A model generated the notes under the pieces. It saw nothing but the letters and a program-made list of their open reading frames with translations, did not search any database and had not been told where the DNA came from. Below, piece by piece: positions 7,764 to 16,295 of a stretch of 64,000 nucleotides of DNA. The DNA is taken from assembly GCA_963697805.1 (NCBI GenBank), contig CAVOPB010000002.1, positions 372,001 through 436,000 on the forward strand, written 5' to 3'. This DNA is from VRUE01 sp963697805 (GTDB lineage: Bacteria > Actinomycetota > Thermoleophilia > Solirubrobacterales > 70-9). Made by a program: the position numbers and the translations under genes. Position 1 is the first letter of the stretch. The number at the start of each line of letters is the position of its first letter.

Positions 7764-8573
7764 TCAGCGCCTGCGCGGGACCTGGGGGTCGCCGAGGCCG
7801 TAGGTGTCGTAGGCACCGAAGCGCGAGAACGTCTTGTGGGTCGGGCCGTGATAGTCGGAGGAGGCTGTCGGGATCAGGTCGAGCTCCCCGCATAGCTCCA
7901 GCAGGTGGGCGGTCTGCTCCTTGCTGTGGGTCGGGTAGTAGGTCTCGATCCCGTCGACGTCGAGGGCGCGGATCAGCTCGTCGACCTCATCCGGCGCCGA
8001 GATGTCCCAGTAGGGATGAGCGATCACCGCGACGCCGCCCGCCCCGTGGATCAGCTCGACGGCCTCCTCGGCGGTCGGCCAGGCGCGCGGCACGAACGCC
8101 TTCGCGCCCGGCACCAGGTACTCCTCGAAGAAGGGGCCGAGGTCGCCGGTCGCGCCGGCGGCCCTGGCGATGTGGGGGCGGCCGATCGAGAGCGCGTCGC
8201 CCGCCTCCCGCACGGCGTCCTCGAGATGGAGGTCGAACCCCTCCCCACGTAGCTTCTCGACGATCTCTCCGGCCCGCGTGACGCGCTCGTGCTGAGCCCG
8301 CTCGCAGGCGGCGGCGATCGCCCCGAGGTCGACCCAGTAGCCGCAGATGTGGAGGTCTTCGGCGAACCGGTGCACGCAGGACATCTCGATCGCCGGGACC
8401 AGCTCGATCGAGTGCTCCTCGGCCGCATGGATCGCCTCGTTCACCCCCGCGATCGCGTCGTGATCGGTGAGTGCCAGGGTCGTCACGCCGGCCTCGGCGG
8501 CCCTGGCGACGACCTCCGCGGGCACGAGCTGGCCGTCGGAGACGGTCGAGTGCGACTGGAGCTCGATCAACAT
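7764..8573 (-). CDS. PHP-domain phosphoesterase (TrpH/YciV type)
   Basis: A 269-residue PHP protein. The N-terminal metal-binding pattern is ELQSHSTVSDGQL, followed by LALTDHDAIAG; later metal ligands appear in VPAIEMSCV, VIAHPYW and SSDYHGPTH. The family contains 3',5'-nucleoside bisphosphate phosphatases and 5'-3' RNA/DNA exonucleases acting on short oligonucleotides. The ATG at 8573 has no ribosome binding site but lies 8 bases downstream, on the minus strand, of a TAGGGT hexamer that forms one arm of an inverted repeat. An adjacent phosphatase acting on 3'-phosphoadenosine 5'-phosphate would suit the sulfur operon, but that is inference. Confidence 0.85.
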   Translation of the reverse strand: MLIELQSHSTVSDGQLVPAEVVARAAEAGVTTLALTDHDAIAGVNEAIHAAEEHSIELVPAIEMSCVHRFAEDLHICGYWVDLGAIAAACERAQHERVTRAGEIVEKLRGEGFDLHLEDAVREAGDALSIGRPHIARAAGATGDLGPFFEEYLVPGAKAFVPRAWPTAEEAVELIHGAGGVAVIAHPYWDISAPDEVDELIRALDVDGIETYYPTHSKEQTAHLLELCGELDLIPTASSDYHGPTHKTFSRFGAYDTYGLGDPQVPRRR

Positions 8574-8576
8574 TCG

Positions 8577-8634
8577 CGGTGACCCTAGATGAACCGCGGG
8601 CCGATCGGCCCGCGTATGAGGAGTAGGGTCACCG
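8577..8634. promoter_or_regulatory. Symmetric divergent promoter: inverted arms around a 20-base palindrome
   Basis: The 11-base arms CGGTGACCCTA (8577-8587) and TAGGGTCACCG (8624-8634) are perfect inverted repeats. Between them is a perfect 20-base palindrome at 8595-8614, read CGCGGGCCGATCGGCCCGCG. Each arm presents a TAGGGT -10-like hexamer pointing outward, toward the PHP gene and toward the repeat/PKD gene. The palindrome would therefore cover the -35 region of both promoters. Confidence 0.6.
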
Positions 8635-8686
8635 AGTCATCGCCCGCCCGGATGTGTCTTGACGGGTGAGGAAGGCTGGGACGGGA

Positions 8687-10605
8687 ATGAGATCCATGCT
8701 TGGAGCAAGAGCGACTGTCGCCCGCGGCGCGAAGGCGGGCCTATTGGCCTGCGCCCTATGTTTGCTGGCGGCCCCGGCGGCGTGGGCGGGGGCATGGCTG
8801 CCACCGCAGGACCTCTCGACTCCCGGCAGGGACGCGACGAACCCGGCGGTAGCGATGGCCGACGATGGCTCCACCACGGCGATCTGGGAGAAGGACAACA
8901 GCACCAAAGTCGGTTTCCACGGCGAGACCTCCACCCGCAATCCCGGGGAAGCCTTCACCGCGCCCTCCGAACTGGGCCCGGGTATCACCGAACCCCAGGT
9001 CGAGATGACCGCGAGCGGGCAGACGATCGCCGTCTGGAAGCGGCTCGCCAACCCACCCGGCACCTACGTGATCGAGGCCGCGACCCGGCCTCCGGGCGGC
9101 GCCTTCGGTCCGGCCGAAAAAGTCGCGGAAATGCCGAGCGCAGTGATTCCGAACGGCCTTCAGATCGCCGTCAACGGCTCCGGAGACGTCGCCGTAGTCT
9201 GGACGAGGCGCGATCCGGGGTCGGCGGTCGAGGACTTCGTCGAGGCCTCGGTCCGTCCCGCCGGCGGGTACCTTCTCCGAACCCGAACCGGTCTCGCTGC
9301 CGATCGTCGAAGAACAGGACGCCTCCGAACCGGCGGTCGCGATCGATGCGGCCGGTGATGCGACCGCCGCCTGGCGCTACGACAACGGCACCGACGAAGT
9401 GATCGAAGCCGCCGAACGCCCCGCCGCCGGCAGCTTCTCCACGCCCGAAGAAATCTCGGGAGCCGGCGAGGACTCCTTCGAGCCCGAGGTGGCGACGAGC
9501 GCCGCCGGCGACGCGATCGCCGTCTGGGAGGAATCCGACGAAACCGACTCCGTGGCCGTCGCCTCACTGCGCCCCGACGGTGGCGCATTCGGCGCTGTCG
9601 CGGAACTCTCGGGAGCCGGAGAGAGCGCGGTGGGCCCCGAGATCGCGATGACCCCGGGTGGGTCGGCAACCGTCGTCTGGACCCTGGCCGAAGGCGAAGA
9701 ATCGCTGGTGCAGGTCTCGAACAGGCCAGCGGGGGGCAGCTTCTCCCCGCCGGCGAACGTGACCCCGGCCCCGGAATCGATCGGGCCCGTCGACAGTGAC
9801 CTGGTGATGAATGCCGCCGGCGACGCGATCGTCGCCTGGCCCGGCAAGACCTCGGGCGGCGAACCGGTGGTCAAGGCGGCCGTCCGCGCCGGCGCGGGCA
9901 GCTTCTCGGCTCCGGCCGAAGTCTCCGCCACCAGCCCCGACTTCCTTCACCCCGATGTCGCGATCGATGCCGGGGGCGACGCGACCGTCATCTGGAGCCG
10001 GTCCGACGGCCTCAACCGGATCGCCCAGGTGGCCGGGTACGACGCCAGCCCCTCCGCAGATGCGAGGCCTCTCGGTCCCGCCGACGGGAACGGTCGGCGT
10101 CCCGGTCGCCTTTTCGGCCTCGCCCTTCGACGTCTGGCCGCTCGCCTCGACCACCTTCACCTTCGGCGACGGTGGGGGAGCCTCCGGGACCTCGGTCTCC
10201 CACACCTACTCGGCTCCCGGCATCTACCAGGTGACGGCGACCGCGGTCGACGCCGCGGACACCCCGGTGTCGGCAAGCGGGACGATCGCGGTCTCGCCCT
10301 CCTACCAGTTCAAGATCGGCAAGCAGAAGCGCAACCAGAAGAAGGGGACCGCGACCCTGACCGTCGACGTCTCGGGCCCGGGACAGGTCGCGGTCTCGGG
10401 CAAGAAGGTGAAGCGGAAGAGCAAGCACGCCTCCGCCGCCGGCTCGGTGAAGCTTCCGATCGCCGCCAAGGGCAAGGCCCTGAAACAGCTGAACAAGCAG
10501 GGCAAGGCGAAGGTCAAGATCACCGTCACCTTCACTCCCGACGGCGGCGACCACGCCGCGACGGGCGCCGTCTCGCTCACGCTGCAAAAGAAGCTCGCGA
10601 CCTAG
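8687..10605 (+). pseudogene. Secreted repeat protein with PKD domain, interrupted by two +1 frameshifts
   Basis: Three consecutive reading frames encode one continuous-looking protein of about 640 residues. The N-terminus has a signal peptide (hydrophobic GLLACALCLLAAPAAWA). It is followed by repeats of about 50 residues built on AxxGDAxAVW (such as GSGDVAVVW, AAGDAIAVW, PGGSATVVW) and PAGGxFSxP. A PKD-like domain (FTFGDGGGASGTSVSHTYS) and a lysine-rich C-terminal strand region close it. The frame shifts by one extra base at about 9266 (within GGCGGG) and again at about 10050-10053 (within CCCCT). Codon style is intact on both sides, so these are recent mutations or sequence errors. The ATG at 8687 is preferred to GTG 8666. 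The role is unknown; a cell-surface protein is likely. Confidence 0.75.
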
Positions 10606-10644
10606 TCGCCCTGCTACCGGGCTGAATAGACTGCGCCGCCGTGA

Positions 10645-10711
10645 GCCGGAGCGAGCAAGCGTGCATATCTGATTTTTTCGCGCGGCGAGCCGAAGGCGAA
10701 CATTTGTGATG
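10645..10711 (+). promoter_or_regulatory. Copy A of a duplicated start-codon-adjacent element
   Basis: The sequence starting GGAGCGAGCAAGCG, continuing through CATATCTG and GGCGAGCCGAAGG, and ending at the ATG of the carboxylase gene is about three-quarters identical by eye, with near-equal length, to 58549-58611. Both copies keep GGAGCGAGCAA, CATATCTG, a second GCGAGC about 40 bases later, GCGAA and TTGT, and both end exactly at a start codon. No standard ribosome binding site or TANNNT at leaderless spacing is visible. Confidence 0.55.
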
Positions 10712-12467
10712 TTCGAGAAGGTGCTGATAGCGAACCGCGGCGAGATCGCGATCCGGGTTGCGCGGACCCTGAAGGAGATGGGGATCACCTCGGTCGCCGT
10801 GTATTCGGAGATCGATCGCGAGGCGCCCCATGTCCGCGAGGCCGATGAGGCCCACCTGATCGGCCCGGCGGTGCCGGCCGAGAGCTATCTGAACGTCCTC
10901 AAGATCATCGATACCGCGAAGGAGGCGGGGGCCGAGGCGATCCACCCCGGCTACGGCTTCCTCGCCGAGAACGCCGATTTCGCCCGCGCCTGCGATGAGG
11001 CCGGGATCGTCTTCATCGGGCCGCCGCCGGAGGCGATCGAGGCAATGGGCTCGAAGACCCGGGCGCGGGAGATCATGGCCGAGGCCGGGGTGCCGATCGT
11101 GCCCGGCGCCACCGCCGCCGCGAAGGACATCGAGGAGGCGCGCAAACAGGCCGAGGACGCCGGCTACCCGGTCGCCTGCAAGGCGGCCGGCGGCGGCGGC
11201 GGCAAGGGCTTCCGGGTCGCGATGAGCGCCGACGACCTCGCCGAGGCGTTCGATGGAGCCGCCCGCGAGGGCGAGAAGTTCTTCTCTGACTCGCGCGTCT
11301 ACGTCGAGCGCTACCTCGAGGACCCGCGCCACGTCGAGGTCCAGGTCCTGGCCGACTCGCACGGGAACGTGATTCACCTCGGCGAGCGCGACTGCTCGAT
11401 CCAGCGCCGCCACCAGAAGGTGATCGAGGAGGCGCCGGGGCCGCGCGTCGACGCCGAGATGCGGGAGCGGATCGGCAAGATCGCGACCGACGCTGCCGCC
11501 GCGGTCTCCTACCGGGGCGCCGGCACCGTCGAGGGCCTCCAGGTTGGCGAGGATTACTTCTTCCTCGAGATGAACACCCGGGTCCAGGTCGAGCATTGCG
11601 TGACCGAGCTGGTCAGTGGCGTCGACATCGTCCGCGAGCAGGTCCTCGCCGCCGCCGGCGAGGCCCTGAGCCTGGGCCAGGACGATTTCGAGCTGCGGGG
11701 GCACGCGATCGAGTGCCGGATCAACGCCGAGGCCGCCCACAAGAACTTCGCCCCGGCGCCGGGCGCGATCACGACCTACCGCGAGCCGGCGGGCCCCGGC
11801 GTTCGCGTCGACTCGGGCGTCGAGGCGGGCTCCGAGGTGACGCCGATGTACGACCCGATGGTCGCGAAGCTGATCGTCTGGGACGTCGATCGCGAGCACG
11901 CGACGCGGCGAATGCTGCGTGCCCTTGGCGAGTACGAGATCGGCGGCCTGACGACCCTGATCCCGTTCCATCGCGCGATTCTCGCCACTGCGCAGTGGGC
12001 GAACGGCGAGACCTGCCGGGACCTGATGGAGGACCCCGCGTGGCTGAAGACGACCGCACCCGAGGCGGCGGCCGCCGGCCGCGGCGGAGGAGGGTGCCGC
12101 CGAGACGGTCTCGCGCGACTACAAGGTCGAGGTGTCGGGCAAGCTCTTCGAGGTCACGGTGATCGGCGAGGCCGGAAGCGCGGGGGCGCCGGCCGCGGCC
12201 GGGCGGAAACCGCCGAAGCGAGAGAGGAAAGCGGGCGGCGCGGCGGCCGCCTCGAGCGAGTCGCTCCCCTCACCGCTGCAGGGCACGGTGCTGAAAGTCG
12301 CGGTCGAGCAGGGCGCCGAGGTCGGCGAGGGAGACCTGATCTGCGTCATCGAGGCGATGAAGATGGAGAACGAGATCGTCGCCCACCGCTCCGGCAAGGT
12401 CACGACCCTGAACGTCGCCGAGGGCGGCGCCGTCTCGGCCGGCGACACCCTCGCCGTCATCGAGTGA
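10709..12467 (+). pseudogene. Acyl-CoA carboxylase alpha subunit (biotin carboxylase + BCCP), one frameshift
   Basis: The first 450 or so residues are a biotin carboxylase: VLIANRGEIAIRV at the start, EAIHPGYGFLAEN, the ATP-grasp glycine loop AAGGGGGKGF, RDCSIQRRHQKVIEEAP and EMNTRVQVEH. A linker rich in Ala/Pro then loses frame by one extra base at about 12065-12077. The continuing frame reads ETVSRDYKVEVSG and ends in a biotinyl domain with the attachment motif EAMKMENE. Restored, this is a typical actinobacterial AccA-type protein of about 585 residues. As read, the carboxylase would lack its biotin carrier. A real split would need a start such as ATG 12132. A sequence error in a GC-rich run is the simplest explanation. 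No beta subunit gene is nearby. Confidence 0.85.
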
Positions 12468-12483
12468 TAAGGGACCCCTGCCC

Positions 12484-14325
12484 CTACTTGTGGCGCCCGC
12501 GCCCGCGTTCCCGCTGGCGCCGTTCGCGTTCCCGCTGGCGCTCCCGTTCGCGGATTTCGCGCCGTTTCTGAGCGCGGAGGCGCGAGGCTTCCTTCCTGGT
12601 GAGAGGGAATGGCCCGCTCGATTCCGAGCAGGAGCGGCCCGAGCATTCGGTCAGCCGCAGCATTTCGCGGTGGAGGAAGTTGCGGATCGGGAAGAAGTTG
12701 GGGACGTTCTGCAGGGAGTTGAGCTCATTGGGGTCCCGGTTGAGGTCGTAGAGCTCCTTCTCACCGGACGGCCAGGCGATGTACTTGTAGGGGCCGAGCC
12801 GGATCCCTGAGTAGTCCTTCGGCGGCGCCAGCAGCGAGGCGCTCGCCCCATTGCCGCCAGACTTGAGGGTTGCGTGCGAGCTCCCCCTCACGTGAGTCTG
12901 GTCGCCGCTGATCGAGATCGCCCCCTGGGCCTCGACGTCGTTCGTTTCGACGAAGGACTCGAACAGGATCGGCCGCCGGGTGCGGAGGTCGGAATCGCGC
13001 ATGAAGGGGGCCAGCGAACGACCGTCAATGCTCTTGTCTGCCGTGGCGCCGGCCAGTTCGAGAACGGTCGGGGCGATGTCGATGTTCGCGGCGAGCTCGC
13101 CGGTCGAGCTGCCCGGCTTGATCCCCGGCCCCCGGATCAGTAGCGGCAGGTGAGTCGCCGGCTCGTAGGCGAGGAACTTGCCGCCGAGCAGCCGGTGCTC
13201 GCCGAAGAAGAACCCGTTGTCGGAGGTGAAGATCACGTAGGTGTTCTTCAGCCGCCCCGTCTGGCTGAGCGTCCCGATCAACTGCCTGACGCCGTCGTCG
13301 ACGTCGCGCAGCGACTCGAGTACCTTCTGGTAGTAGACGAGATAGGTGTGGCGCTCACTCGGCGTGAGGTGGCTCGCTTCGCGGATGAACCGGGGCTTGT
13401 CGGTGACGTTGCCCTCGTCGAGCCCTTCCGCGGTGTCGTGCGGCAGCGAGGCGCCCTGGAACCAGTCGTAGTGGCGCGGCGTCGGCTCCGGCCCCGCGGG
13501 GCGGCGGAAGTCGCCGTGGGGAGCGGTGTAATCGAGCTGGAGGTAGAAAGGCCGGTCGGCCGGAGTCGCCCGCATTTCGGCCGTTGCGATGTTGGTCAGG
13601 GTGTCGGTGATGTGGTAGCAGGGGAGCCCGTTGGTCGGCGCGAACGGGCAGCCGATGTCGTCGCGGACGCCGTATTCGCGGCTTTCCCAGTCCCCGGGGT
13701 CGCCGAACGGGCCGGCGATCTGTCCGTTGATGTTGAGCTGATAGCCGTAGGAGTAATGGTCCGTGTCGGCCTTCTCGACACCGTAGAAGGAGTCCCAACC
13801 CGGAGGCACGACAGTGCCGCTGTCATACGGCGCGTCCCCGTAGCCGTTCAGGACCTTTCCGACGTGGATCGTGTGGTAGCCGTCCGCCTGCAGCCAGGTC
13901 GCGATGTTGTGCGAGGCGGCTGCCCGGGAGGCGAACCCGGTGAAGCCGCCGTTCGGTTGGACGTTGCCGCGCACGTTGTTGTTGTGGGCGTAACGGCCGG
14001 TCCAGAGGCTGACCCGTGACGGGCAGCAGAGCGGGTAGGAGACGTAGTAGCGGTTGAAGGTGATCCCCCTCTTGGCGATCAGGTCGAGCGTCGAGGGCAT
14101 CGCCCGGGTCAGCGGCGCCCCCGGGTAGGCGCGGGCGGCAGCGTAGAGGCCATCGAGGGTCTGGTCGTCGGTCTGGATCACGACGAAGCTCGGCGAGGAC
14201 GGTTCGGCGGCGCTTGCCCGGGCTCCTGCGGAGATCGCCAGCGCGACAGTGAGCACGGCGAAGAGACCCGCCGCCAGCGTCAGGCGGGTACGAGCTCGCG
14301 GAAAGTTTTGCCTCGGTTCGTGCAT
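12484..14325 (-). CDS. Secreted sulfatase
   Basis: About 613 residues. A signal peptide (hydrophobic LTLAAGLFAVLTVALAISAG) is followed by the sulfatase N-terminal metal site VVIQTDDQTLDG. The key motif CCPSRVSLWTGR, near residue 110, holds the cysteine converted to formylglycine (CxPSR). Later metal-site residues occur in VIFTSDNGFFFGEHRLLGGK. It hydrolyses a sulfate ester, probably on an extracellular glycan. The C-terminus is an odd run of about 30 alternating Arg/Glu residues, encoded by near-repeats of CGTTCCCGCTGGCG. ATG 14325 is chosen because the signal peptide then has a normal length; GTG 14358 is possible. The stop faces the carboxylase stop across 16 bases. Confidence 0.88.
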   Translation of the reverse strand: MHEPRQNFPRARTRLTLAAGLFAVLTVALAISAGARASAAEPSSPSFVVIQTDDQTLDGLYAAARAYPGAPLTRAMPSTLDLIAKRGITFNRYYVSYPLCCPSRVSLWTGRYAHNNNVRGNVQPNGGFTGFASRAAASHNIATWLQADGYHTIHVGKVLNGYGDAPYDSGTVVPPGWDSFYGVEKADTDHYSYGYQLNINGQIAGPFGDPGDWESREYGVRDDIGCPFAPTNGLPCYHITDTLTNIATAEMRATPADRPFYLQLDYTAPHGDFRRPAGPEPTPRHYDWFQGASLPHDTAEGLDEGNVTDKPRFIREASHLTPSERHTYLVYYQKVLESLRDVDDGVRQLIGTLSQTGRLKNTYVIFTSDNGFFFGEHRLLGGKFLAYEPATHLPLLIRGPGIKPGSSTGELAANIDIAPTVLELAGATADKSIDGRSLAPFMRDSDLRTRRPILFESFVETNDVEAQGAISISGDQTHVRGSSHATLKSGGNGASASLLAPPKDYSGIRLGPYKYIAWPSGEKELYDLNRDPNELNSLQNVPNFFPIRNFLHREMLRLTECSGRSCSESSGPFPLTRKEASRLRAQKRREIRERERQRERERRQRERGRGRHK

Positions 14326-14394
14326 CAAGCGCTCGCCAGGCCCACAGCCACGAAACACGGGCCGGCCGTGAAGTTGCGAAACGCTAGTGGTCGT

Positions 14395-15078
14395 TCAGGA
14401 CGCGCCGAGCCTTTTCGCTGCGTCGCGGAACGTCTTCACGGTTGCGCTGGGGGCTTTGCGGCCGTCGAGCTTCTCGCCGTGGCGATTGACCCAGATCACC
14501 GGAACGTTCATTTTCAGCAGCGGCGCGACATCGGTCTGGTAGCTCGAGCAGATGTGGAGCCAGCCTTTCTTGCCGCCGATCCGTCGCGCGCACTCTTTGA
14601 AATGGACCGGTTCCGGCTTGTAGCTGCGCACCTGCTGGGCGGTGACGACGAGGTCGAGTTCGGTCCGCAGATGGCGGCGCGAGATCCCGAGCAATTTGTC
14701 GTCGATGTTGGAGATGATCCCGATCTCGTAGCGTTTGGCGAGGCGGTCCATCGCCGCGTTCGCCTCGCGGAAGGGAAGCCAGTAGGCGACGCTGTCGGGC
14801 AGGAACTGCGCCCGCGAGGGCTCGATCTCCCACCCGATCTCACCCGCGACTTTGACGATCGTGCGGCGCAGAACCTCCGCGTAGAGTTCGTAGGAGCCGG
14901 CCATGATCTCCGCCTGGACTTCGAAGAAGCGGGCCAGGAACGGCCCCTCGTCGAAGCTGAAGCCGTCCTTGTCGGCCTCCTTGCGGCAGGCCTCGATGAT
15001 CCCCTTCTCCCAATCGATCAGGGTTCCGTAACAGTCGGTGGTCACCCACTCGATGGATTTGAGACTGGGAAGGGGCAT
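14395..15078 (-). CDS. HAD-superfamily hydrolase, type II haloacid dehalogenase-like
   Basis: A HAD protein of 227 residues from ATG 15078. Motif I is TTDCYGTLIDWEKG with the nucleophilic aspartate in the DxYGT form typical of L-2-haloacid dehalogenases; IGIISNIDD is motif II and VIWVNRHGEKL follows motif IV. The substrate cannot be deduced; many such proteins are general phosphatases. Upstream ATG 15093 and GTG 15108 are less likely, because a TATAAT hexamer on this strand (15092-15097) overlaps them and would place the transcription start just before ATG 15078. Confidence 0.8.
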   Translation of the reverse strand: MPLPSLKSIEWVTTDCYGTLIDWEKGIIEACRKEADKDGFSFDEGPFLARFFEVQAEIMAGSYELYAEVLRRTIVKVAGEIGWEIEPSRAQFLPDSVAYWLPFREANAAMDRLAKRYEIGIISNIDDKLLGISRRHLRTELDLVVTAQQVRSYKPEPVHFKECARRIGGKKGWLHICSSYQTDVAPLLKMNVPVIWVNRHGEKLDGRKAPSATVKTFRDAAKRLGAS

Positions 15079-15091
15079 GCGGAGCCGCGGC

Positions 15092-15101
15092 ATTATAGGC
15101 T
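15092..15101. promoter_or_regulatory. Overlapping divergent -10 elements (HAD hydrolase / sucC)
   Basis: The sequence ATTATAGGCT gives TATAAT on the minus strand (15097-15092) and TATAGG on the plus strand (15094-15099). It lies between the divergent HAD gene and sucC, so the two promoters share bases and may exclude each other. Confidence 0.4.
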
Positions 15102-15131
15102 GCCGCACCGCGCCGCAGGGCCGCGCCGAAA

Positions 15132-16295
15132 ATGGACCTCCTCGAGTATCAGGGCAAGCAGCTGTTCGCCAAGCACGGCATCGCCGTGCCGAGCGGTGAG
15201 GTCGCCTCGACTGTGGAGGAGGCCGTGGCGGCGGCCGAGCGGATCGGATATCCGTGCGCGATCAAGGCGCAGGTCCTGATCGGCGGCCGCGGCAAGGCGG
15301 GCGGGATCAAGATCGCCGGCGACCACGCCGAGGCCGAGCAGCACGCCGAGGCGATCCTCGGGATGGACATCGTCGGGCCGCATGGCGAGGGGCCGTTCCG
15401 GGTCGACCAGGTCTGGGTCGAGGGCGGATCGGACATCGCCTCCGAGTACTACGCCTCGGTGATCCTCGACCGCTCCGCGAAGAAGCTCCTGGCGATGGTT
15501 TCGAGCCAGGGGGGGATGGACATCGAGGCGGTCGCCGCGGAGAGCCCAGAGGCGCTCGTCAAAGAGCACATCGACCCGACCCGGCCCTTCACCGCCGCCG
15601 CGGCGCGGCCGATCATCGACGCCGCCGGGCTCGACGAGGACGTCCGCGACGCCGCCGCCGAGGTTCTGGCGAAGCTGGCCGAGGTCGCCTCCTCCGAGGA
15701 CGCCTCACTGATCGAGGTCAACCCGCTGATCGTCACCGCCGATCGTGATGTCGTCGCCCTCGACGCCAAGGTGACGATCGACAACAACTCCCTCTTCCGC
15801 CACGAGGACCTCGCCGCCGAGGCCGAGGGGGACGACGACCCGCAGGAGGCGATGGCGAAGGAGAAGGGCCTCACCTACGTCAAGCTCGACGGCAACGTCG
15901 GGATCCTCGCCAACGGCGCCGGGCTCTGCATGTCGACCCTCGATGTCGTCGCCCAGGCCGGCGGCCGGCCCGCCAACTTCCTCGACGCCGGCGGCGGCTC
16001 GAAAGCCGAGGCGATCGTCGATGCCCTGACCGTGATCACCTCCGATGAGAAGGTCACGGCGATCCTGTTCAACATCTTCGGCGGCATCACCCGCTGCGAC
16101 GAGATCGCGAAGGGGATCGTCACCGCATCGGGCGAGATCGACCCCCGGGTGCCGCTGGTCGTCCGCCTCGACGGCACCAACTCCGAGGAGGGGCTGGCGA
16201 TCCTCGCCGAGGCCGCCCTCCCGAACCTCCACCAGGAGACGACGATGCTCGACGCCGCCCGCCGCGTCGTCGAGCTCGCGGGGGCTGACACCTGA
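15132..16295 (+). CDS. sucC: Succinyl-CoA ligase (ADP-forming) beta subunit
   Basis: A 387-residue ATP-grasp subunit beginning MDLLEYQGKQLFAKHGI, the standard SucC start. GGRGKAGG is the nucleotide-binding glycine loop, LIEVNPLI contains metal-binding residues, and NIFGGITRCDEIAKGI is the conserved C-terminal segment at the subunit interface. With SucD it interconverts succinyl-CoA and succinate with ATP formation in the TCA cycle. Its stop overlaps the sucD start by one base, so the subunits are translationally coupled. Confidence 0.97.
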   Translation: MDLLEYQGKQLFAKHGIAVPSGEVASTVEEAVAAAERIGYPCAIKAQVLIGGRGKAGGIKIAGDHAEAEQHAEAILGMDIVGPHGEGPFRVDQVWVEGGSDIASEYYASVILDRSAKKLLAMVSSQGGMDIEAVAAESPEALVKEHIDPTRPFTAAAARPIIDAAGLDEDVRDAAAEVLAKLAEVASSEDASLIEVNPLIVTADRDVVALDAKVTIDNNSLFRHEDLAAEAEGDDDPQEAMAKEKGLTYVKLDGNVGILANGAGLCMSTLDVVAQAGGRPANFLDAGGGSKAEAIVDALTVITSDEKVTAILFNIFGGITRCDEIAKGIVTASGEIDPRVPLVVRLDGTNSEEGLAILAEAALPNLHQETTMLDAARRVVELAGADT

